Positions 1 through 4,125 of a stretch of DNA of 5,415 nt are shown in pieces. Numbering within the stretch: position 1 is the first letter of the stretch; each line of letters starts with the position of its first letter. The position numbers were made by a program, and so were the translations under genes. Source of the stretch: Candidatus Bathyarchaeota archaeon RBG_13_52_12 (lineage in GTDB: Archaea > Thermoproteota > Bathyarchaeia > TCS64); NCBI GenBank assembly GCA_001774245.1, contig MEZF01000040.1, positions 7,240 to 12,654 of the forward strand. The letters run 5' to 3'. The notes under the pieces were generated by a model. It did no database searches. It was given only the letters and a program-made list of their open reading frames with translations, and had not been told where the DNA came from.

Positions 1-166
1 TCTCTAATCCGGCGAGAGTCAGGGCGACGACCTCATTCCTGGGCTCGGCGTCTCTCTCTCCGAGTCGAGAGGCGGTGGTGTTGCGTGTTTTCGACTTCTG
101 TTTGACCCTTGTCTTCTTGGGGCGATCGAAGTCTCTCGGGGTTCCCGAGCCCCGCTGGTGACTCAT
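1..166 (-). CDS. Hypothetical basic protein, 5' end only (runs off left edge)
   Basis: I do not recognise this protein. Reading leftward from the ATG at 166-164, 55 codons stay open to the edge of the window. The product begins MSHQRGSGTPRDFDRPKKTR and is rich in Lys and Arg over its first 35 residues; it then turns more hydrophobic at the edge (VVALTLAGLE). Such a basic, probably unstructured N-terminus is common in nucleic-acid-binding proteins, but that is only a hint. Support for the gene is the GC-biased third codon position and a TATATCT element centred about 28 nt upstream of the ATG, which would give a leaderless transcript as is common in archaea. No Shine-Dalgarno site is seen. The frame is open further upstream to a stop at 263-265 but has no other ATG. 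A competing plus-strand frame (about 8-273) is also open over this GC-rich stretch, so the call is tentative. Confidence 0.42.
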   Translation of the reverse strand, partial: MSHQRGSGTPRDFDRPKKTRVKQKSKTRNTTASRLGERDAEPRNEVVALTLAGLE

Positions 167-190
167 GAAGATAGTAGGTTGCTCTGGGGG

Positions 191-197
191 TATATCT
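191..197 (-). promoter_or_regulatory. Candidate archaeal TATA box for the left-edge gene
   Basis: The plus strand reads TATATCT here, so the minus strand reads AGATATA. Its centre lies about 28 nt before the ATG at 166. Archaeal transcription usually starts about 25-27 nt downstream of the TATA centre, so this would give a leaderless or nearly leaderless mRNA. This rests on sequence match and spacing only. Confidence 0.33.
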
Positions 198-223
198 GCG
201 CTCGGGCTGTGCGCGTGCGTGGT

Positions 224-238
224 CGCTTTAAAATATCC
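224..238 (+). promoter_or_regulatory. Candidate archaeal promoter (CGCTTTAAAATATCC)
   Basis: CGCTTTAAAATATCC resembles an archaeal BRE plus TATA element pointing rightward; initiation would be near 256. It lies back to back with the leftward TATATCT element about 30 bp away, as expected between divergent transcripts. The nearest convincing plus-strand gene starts only at 587. The promoter would therefore drive either a long, structured leader or a short non-coding RNA ending near the T7 tract at 318-324. The same core CGCTTTAAA recurs at 942-950 and 4074-4082. Confidence 0.35.
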
Positions 239-461
239 GCAGTAATTATGAGCAGTCGAATACTATTATCGTGACGGAGTTGTAACCGTTTCCGTGTATT
301 GTTGATTCCTCTCCCTATTTTTTTATTGCACCGACGCGCATAGAGACGTGCAAGACTCCTTATCAGGAGCAGAGGGCGCGTGTTGGCTTGATTGCGGTTT
401 TTAAGGCGCCGACATGGCCTTATCCTCAGCTCCATCTGCGAGCGCGTGAACTGCCATCCAT

Positions 462-492
462 TTGCATATTGAATCTGCTGAACAATATGCAA
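462..492. repeat. Perfect 10-bp inverted repeat TTGCATATTG / CAATATGCAA
   Basis: TTGCATATTG at 462-471 is exactly reverse-complementary to CAATATGCAA at 483-492, with an 11-nt spacer. The arm centres are 21 bp apart, or two helical turns, so both half-sites face the same side of the DNA, as expected for a dimeric regulator. It could equally fold as a hairpin in RNA. It lies 95-125 bp upstream of the 587 start and is the most significant repeat in this intergenic stretch. Confidence 0.6.
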
Positions 493-574
493 TAACCGAG
501 TGGTTCCGGACAACTGTTAAATTCACGCCCGAATAGACGGGAGATAGAGTCAAAGCTAGTACGCAAATTGTTAT

Positions 575-581
575 GAGGTGA
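575..581 (+). promoter_or_regulatory. Shine-Dalgarno site deciding the start at 587
   Basis: GAGGTGA matches the anti-Shine-Dalgarno end of 16S rRNA over seven bases. It leaves 5 nt before the ATG at 587 but only 2 nt before the ATG at 584, and it overlaps the GTG at 578. This is the reason for choosing 587 as the start. Confidence 0.7.
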
Positions 582-586
582 AGATG

Positions 587-889
587 ATGTCTGAGCATGA
601 TGTTAGGATAACGGTTCTGAAGAAGGTTAAAACCGGTGAGGTTCTCAAGGATTATGGGGCTTCAAACGTTGAAGCTGAGTGTCCCGCGGTGAAGGAGGGT
701 GCTGAGTACATATCGACGGCCGGCAAGATCCCCTCGGGATTCTGCGGGTGGGCCTGGGCGGACATTCAGAGGGATATTGCTGTGCTCGCGTTTGGTGGCG
801 ACTTCCCCTGGATTAAGAAGAAGGGGACTATGATTAGCTGCTGTACAGATGGGCTGCGTCCAGTCATCTTCAAGCTTGAGCGAGTATAA
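587..889 (+). CDS. TIGR04076 family protein (function unknown)
   Basis: This is a 100-residue soluble protein, the usual size for the TIGR04076 family, a small cysteine-containing family of unknown function that I associate with archaea and anaerobic bacteria. The family signature is clear. The start RITVLKKV (residues 7-14) is followed by a Cys-Pro (C32-P33), then FCGWAWADIQRDI (52-64) with C53 and two Trp. Next comes FGGDFPWIKKKG (69-80), then SCCTDGLRPVIFKLER (84-99) with the adjacent C85-C86. The four cysteines and the acidic residues D59, D63 and D72 could bind a metal or act in redox chemistry, but this is inference; no reaction is known to me. No signal peptide or membrane segment is present. 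ATG 587 is preferred over GTG 578 and ATG 584 because of Shine-Dalgarno spacing. The gene appears intact and monocistronic. Its composition fits the left flank, not the AT-rich segment to its right, so it is probably resident chromosomal DNA. Confidence 0.9.
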   Translation: MSEHDVRITVLKKVKTGEVLKDYGASNVEAECPAVKEGAEYISTAGKIPSGFCGWAWADIQRDIAVLAFGGDFPWIKKKGTMISCCTDGLRPVIFKLERV

Positions 890-904
890 GCCCGCGGCAT
901 AGAG

Positions 905-927
905 CACGTTTTCTTATTCGTAACGTG
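905..927 (+). terminator. Possible transcription terminator after the TIGR04076 gene
   Basis: The T-rich run TTTTCTTATT (909-918) starts about 20 nt after the stop codon and resembles archaeal U-rich termination signals. It is enclosed by a perfect 6-bp inverted repeat, CACGTT (905-910) and AACGTG (922-927). Orientation and spacing fit the end of the 587-889 gene. The order is not that of a bacterial intrinsic terminator, where the U-run follows the stem. Confidence 0.35.
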
Positions 928-940
928 TGCGAAGCGTGCA

Positions 941-950
941 GCGCTTTAAA
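941..950 (+). promoter_or_regulatory. GCGCTTTAAA element with no gene behind it
   Basis: This 10-mer is identical to the promoter-like element at 4073-4082 in front of the helicase gene. It points rightward, but no plus-strand gene follows for 3 kb. It could be an orphan promoter, the promoter of a small RNA antisense to the 3' end of the restriction-modification transcript, or a chance match. It sits close to the composition break. Confidence 0.2.
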
Positions 951-1088
951 CAAGTGGTCGTGGTTCCAATCTACTATTACCTTACTACTATAGAGTCTAT
1001 ATAATAATAAGGTTACTCTATACGATTTACTCATATCTATAAATAAACTAGTCTTTTAATTCTCACCTAATTACATATTTTCCATAAA
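951..1088. other. AT-rich junction zone between resident DNA and defence locus
   Basis: The base composition changes here from GC-rich to AT-rich and stays AT-rich to the right end. No integrase, transposase, tRNA or clear target-site duplication is visible. The stretch holds the hairpin at 977-1015 and an overlapping perfect 8-bp inverted repeat, TATAGAGT (989-996) and ACTCTATA (1015-1022), which would compete with that hairpin. The boundary was judged by eye. Confidence 0.4.
977..1015 (-). terminator. Long imperfect hairpin downstream of the R-M gene, possible transcript end
   Basis: Bases 977-995 and 997-1015 form a nearly uninterrupted dyad around 996. On the plus strand 15 of 19 positions pair. 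In the minus-strand RNA the two C/A mismatches (985/1007 and 988/1004) become G-U wobbles, giving 17 of 19 pairs. That asymmetry favours a structure working in the transcript of the minus-strand R-M gene, which stops 74 nt earlier. No U-run follows it, so it may protect or process the 3' end and not itself terminate. A cruciform or protein site is the alternative. Confidence 0.35.
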
Positions 1089-3998
1089 TCAATTTCTATC
1101 ATTAGCTATTATATCTTTCAAGCCGTCCTCAATTTCTTGATACATAATATCGAGATAAGGTAACGGTAAATTAATAGCTTTGAACCAAGCCTCATCTAAT
1201 TTTCTAAGATGAGATTCAAAATTTACTCGTGCTTCATTTATTTGCTCAGGGATTGATAATCGGTCTTTTAATGGAATAGTACCATTATACCTCTTTGAAA
1301 TCTCCAATATTTCTTCCGTTAACGATTTATTTTTAGTGATTTTTCTTAGATTCGGGAAACGATAAATTGTATAGAAATCAATTTGATTTATTCTAGCAAA
1401 CTCAGCTCTTCTTATTCTACTTTTTTCGAGAGCATCGAGGAGAAAAAGGGAACTAGTAAGGTAAGCAAAAAATAAATCTGAAAAAAGATTGTCTCCATAG
1501 AATCCCATTCTAATTGCCTGAGTACCCATTTTAGGAGTCTTGAATCGAAGGGCTAAAGTTTTTCCATTCTTGAAATCAATTTTTGTTACAATACCACCTG
1601 AATTTAAAGCGGGAGTGAATCTGGAATGTGACTTACCAAATAGTTGTTTTTCATGAGCGACATTTCCCCATTCTAAATATTCTTTCATGTCGTTTCGTTT
1701 TTCATCAAGTAAGTAGTAATTCAACAAATCATTATCAGGTATAATTGGAGGAAACTCGCTATAATCTTTTAAAGTTCTTGAAATAGAGGGAACAAAGTTA
1801 TCGACTGGAAGTTTAATTTCTTGATTTTTAGTTACATCATTTGTGACTACGGTGTTTATTGAGGTTGTTTTTAATATGAAATTTCCATCTTCTATTCTAT
1901 CGATATTCCAATATTTATTAGGTATAAACCAATAATCTACGGGTCTCGAAGCATTTTCAGTAATCAGAGTAATATTTTCAGATAAATCTTCTTTATATTT
2001 TTTCTTTTCATTAGTTGAGAGATGTTCTCTTGATATTGGTATAAAGTTTTGATAAGCGAGTATCAATGTTTTTCTTGGATTTAAATTCCATTCCATACAT
2101 GTCTTAGATTGTACTTCTTTTTGAGGCAGTATTTGGATGATAAAATTATCTGTCTTTTCTGAAGGCGTTTGTATTTTTTCTATATGCTCTACTAATTCAT
2201 GAATATTTTTAACTTGTAAATCTCCAAGTAATTTTACGAATCTACACTCGCCATTATATCCCTTTTCTAGTATAACCATTATTTCTTGGTCTTTAGAATC
2301 CGAAAATGATTCATCTACATCAGAAGCCTCTATAATAATCCTCAAACCAAAATTTATTTTGAACAGTATTTTCCAAATATCTACCATTGCTTGTGCGTTT
2401 ATTGCTCCTTGAGGAAGTATAAACGCAATTTTACCAGTTTCCTTTTTTATCAGATGAGGTGCGATAAGCATGAAAAAGGCATACAAATTTACTGCTTTGA
2501 AATTTGGTTTATACCCATATTCTTTGACTAACGGTAGACCTCTCAGTTTTTCTCTCTGCCTTTCAGATAACCTAGCACCACGAGTAAATGGCGGATTAGC
2601 TAACAGAATATCAACGGGCTTGAACGAGTCGTAAGCTGTTTGCGGGTCAACCACCATTTTTCCGTTAGGCGATACATGCTCATGTTGCTGGAATCTCGTC
2701 ATTCCAAAAGCCAAGTCAATCGCATCATAAGGGAAAATATTTACGTGGTTGACCCATTTTGTCGGGTCTTGAATTGCGAGATTTATCGTTGACATCATAG
2801 TAGATATATCTGAAATATCAGACCCACGAATTTGTTCAAGCAATTCTTTATGCTGATTTAACCCCAATTCCTTTTTTCGTTTGTATGCATTGACTAGTAA
2901 TGTACCTGAACCACAAGCAGGGTCGTATACTGTCTCATTCTTGCCTTTAACTGCCAACCTACAGAGAAGTTCAGCAGCTTTTCCAAGAGTATAGAAAGCT
3001 GCTAAAGTTTTTCGAGTTTCATAAGGCATTAATCTTTGAAAGATTTGTCCGATTAAGTCATTTTCAATCACAAACTTGGCGGATAGTCCTTCAAGGTTTT
3101 TAACAACCTCTTTTAATACAGGTGCAGTTTCATCATCTAATTGCGTGAAAACTTCCTGATTCTTTCCAAAAATAGCTTTGAAGTTTAAATCATTGCTTGG
3201 AATATCTTCGATAATTTCTTGAAATTGAGTCGGGATTCCATTTGCTGAACCTAACATTCTCAGTTTAGGATTCTCATTTTCATGTCGGTCTATTCTAAAT
3301 TGTCTAAAAGTGACGTAGAATAGAATTTGAGCTATTGCGATATATGCAGCACTTGTTTGAAAGAATTTTTCTCTTTCAGATAGTTCTTTTACCGATAATT
3401 CTTTCTTTTTCTCTTCAATTTCTAATGCGTCGCTTAGTCTTAAAATATTTTCCCACTTATCACCAGATATTTTACTGGTAAATTTTGTCAAGTCATTTAC
3501 AGATATTTCTAATAACCGTATTATTTCATCGGGATTTTTAGTTATAGGTATTTGGGTATTTTTACTTATGACTTCTATTATGTATCCAGCAATTTCTTCA
3601 ATATTTTCGCTACTATAATGCCTTTTTTCAGGCTTAGTTATGTCATATATAAATAAATATGAAGAAATGTCATGATAATTTGTTATAAATCCAATTTTAC
3701 TTTTTAGACCAGTGAGGTAATCAAATAACTGTCTTTCGTGATTTTCTAAATTTTCCTCTCTTTGAATTTTGGTTTCAATAATCGCTACAATCGAATCCTC
3801 GGAGGTCCATTTCAGGGTATCTGCCGCGATATCTATTTTTTCGGCGTCGAAGATTACTACATCTGTTTGTTGTCTTGTTCCATTTGTATCTATATAAATT
3901 ACTTCTTGATAGACCTTGAATTTAATGCCCAAACCCCTTTTTAAAAAATCAATAAATTCTGGTCTATCCGAGTGTTCAGAGAATTTTACGGAGGGCAT
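1089..3998 (-). CDS. Single-chain restriction-modification enzyme: PD-(D/E)XK nuclease fused to N6-adenine DNA methyltransferase (type IIG-like)
   Basis: The 969-residue product appears to combine DNA cleavage and protective N6-adenine methylation in one chain, as type IIG enzymes do. Residues 1-145 form a PD-(D/E)XK nuclease: D46 in QQTDVVIFD, E75-T76-K77 in AIIETKIQ, and Q90xxxY94, a motif seen in RecB-like and HsdR nucleases. Residues 180-335 are a helical connector ending in TRKTLAAFYTLGKAAELL, typical just before the methyltransferase core. Motif I is DPACGSGTLL (359-368), which binds S-adenosylmethionine; NPPF (468-471) is the catalytic motif IV of gamma-type N6-adenine methyltransferases. 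Residues 630-890 probably form the target-recognition region, closing with RIRRAEFARINQIDFY (861-876); a helical tail follows. Length fits type IIG. All key residues are present and there is no frameshift. The ATG at 3998 has AGGT 7 nt upstream and is the first residue of a plausible nuclease fold. No separate specificity subunit is visible. It is AT-rich and divergent from the helicase gene. The recognition sequence cannot be predicted. A type I HsdM-like or BREX-type methyltransferase is less likely because of the fused nuclease. Confidence 0.93.
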   Translation of the reverse strand: MPSVKFSEHSDRPEFIDFLKRGLGIKFKVYQEVIYIDTNGTRQQTDVVIFDAEKIDIAADTLKWTSEDSIVAIIETKIQREENLENHERQLFDYLTGLKSKIGFITNYHDISSYLFIYDITKPEKRHYSSENIEEIAGYIIEVISKNTQIPITKNPDEIIRLLEISVNDLTKFTSKISGDKWENILRLSDALEIEEKKKELSVKELSEREKFFQTSAAYIAIAQILFYVTFRQFRIDRHENENPKLRMLGSANGIPTQFQEIIEDIPSNDLNFKAIFGKNQEVFTQLDDETAPVLKEVVKNLEGLSAKFVIENDLIGQIFQRLMPYETRKTLAAFYTLGKAAELLCRLAVKGKNETVYDPACGSGTLLVNAYKRKKELGLNQHKELLEQIRGSDISDISTMMSTINLAIQDPTKWVNHVNIFPYDAIDLAFGMTRFQQHEHVSPNGKMVVDPQTAYDSFKPVDILLANPPFTRGARLSERQREKLRGLPLVKEYGYKPNFKAVNLYAFFMLIAPHLIKKETGKIAFILPQGAINAQAMVDIWKILFKINFGLRIIIEASDVDESFSDSKDQEIMVILEKGYNGECRFVKLLGDLQVKNIHELVEHIEKIQTPSEKTDNFIIQILPQKEVQSKTCMEWNLNPRKTLILAYQNFIPISREHLSTNEKKKYKEDLSENITLITENASRPVDYWFIPNKYWNIDRIEDGNFILKTTSINTVVTNDVTKNQEIKLPVDNFVPSISRTLKDYSEFPPIIPDNDLLNYYLLDEKRNDMKEYLEWGNVAHEKQLFGKSHSRFTPALNSGGIVTKIDFKNGKTLALRFKTPKMGTQAIRMGFYGDNLFSDLFFAYLTSSLFLLDALEKSRIRRAEFARINQIDFYTIYRFPNLRKITKNKSLTEEILEISKRYNGTIPLKDRLSIPEQINEARVNFESHLRKLDEAWFKAINLPLPYLDIMYQEIEDGLKDIIANDRN

Positions 3999-4005
3999 CG
4001 TAACG

Positions 4006-4009
4006 ACCT
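4006..4009 (-). promoter_or_regulatory. Weak ribosome binding site of the R-M gene
   Basis: The minus strand reads AGGT here, 7 nt before the ATG at 3998. It is only a four-base match but the spacing is right. Confidence 0.35.
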
Positions 4010-4034
4010 AATGGGTAATTGGAATCCTTAGATA

Positions 4035-4050
4035 GGGTATAACAATTTCG
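4035..4050 (-). promoter_or_regulatory. Candidate promoter of the R-M gene
   Basis: The minus strand reads CGAAATTGTTATACCC. CGAAA resembles an archaeal BRE and the TTATA core a TATA box. Initiation about 26 nt downstream would fall near 4015, giving a leader of about 17 nt that still includes the AGGT site. The match is imperfect and no experimental start is known. Confidence 0.3.
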
Positions 4051-4060
4051 TGTAGTCACG

Positions 4061-4097
4061 CACATTTTGCATGCGCTTTAAAGATATGAAAAATGTG
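4061..4097. promoter_or_regulatory. Candidate operator: CACATTTT / AAAATGTG dyad around the TATA-like box
   Basis: CACATTTT (4061-4068) and AAAATGTG (4090-4097) are a perfect 8-bp inverted repeat separated by 21 bp. Its centre (4079) coincides within half a base with the centre of the TTTAAA core (4079.5). A dimeric protein binding both arms would cover the helicase promoter and lie just upstream of the R-M promoter. It may thus coordinate both genes. The regulator is not encoded in the window. The arm centres are 29 bp apart, not an exact number of helical turns, so a hairpin or DNA-bending role is also possible. Confidence 0.4.
4073..4084 (+). promoter_or_regulatory. Candidate promoter of the helicase gene (GCGCTTTAAAGA)
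   Basis: GCGCTTTAAAGA has a BRE-like GCGC and a TATA-like core. Its centre is about 46 nt before the ATG at 4126, so the mRNA would start near 4106 with a leader of about 20 nt. No Shine-Dalgarno site is visible in that leader. The core CTTTAAAG (4076-4083) is itself palindromic, so direction is set only by the flanking GCGC. Confidence 0.4.
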
Positions 4098-4125
4098 ATA
4101 TTTGTCTTATCTCAATATACGTTCA

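Larger units (their letters stand above)
167..574. other. Gene-free stretch with promoter-like elements and small inverted repeats
   Basis: I see no convincing gene here. The overlapping open frames on the minus strand (163-513 and 401-598) match no family I know and carry no clear start signals. What it holds, left to right: back-to-back promoter-like elements (191-197 and 224-238); a T7 tract at 318-324 that could end a short rightward transcript; CTCCT-TATC-AGGAG at 356-369; TAAGGC/GCCTTA at 402-407 and 417-422; the perfect 10-bp inverted repeat at 462-492; a TTAAATT element at 517-523 that could be a nearer promoter for the 587 gene; and CCCG-AATAGA-CGGG at 528-541. The short hairpins could each arise by chance. 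No tRNA or C/D box pattern was found. Confidence 0.5.

Noticed and set aside
135..149. CTCGGG-GTT-CCCGAG hairpin as a terminator
   Set aside because: It lies within the probable left-edge coding region and no T-run follows on either strand.
8..273. Plus-strand frame open from after a stop at 5-7 to a stop at 271-273
   Set aside because: It has no ATG near the left edge and low-complexity Ser/Gly/Arg content typical of a shadow in GC-rich DNA. The minus-strand ATG with a properly spaced TATA-like box is the better candidate.
163..513. Minus-strand open frame of 116 codons, highly basic
   Set aside because: It has no recognisable family and no clear ribosome binding site, it spans the promoter-like elements and inverted repeat, and its composition looks like translated non-coding DNA.
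401..598. Minus-strand open frame of 65 codons ending DGAEDKAMSAP
   Set aside because: It starts inside the TIGR04076 gene and covers its ribosome binding site. The C-terminus looks vaguely protein-like, but no family is recognised; it could at most be a remnant.
662..907. Minus-strand frame opposite the TIGR04076 gene
   Set aside because: It is the antisense shadow of a clearly recognised gene.
960..974. T-arm-like sequence GTGG-TTCCAAT-CTAC near the composition break, possibly a tRNA fragment or att site
   Set aside because: The loop lacks the purine expected at position 57, the stem needs a wobble, and no acceptor, D or anticodon arm fits around it.
3762..3944. Plus-strand frame of 60 codons inside the R-M gene
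   Set aside because: It is antisense to the conserved nuclease domain; the Cys/Tyr-rich product matches nothing known.
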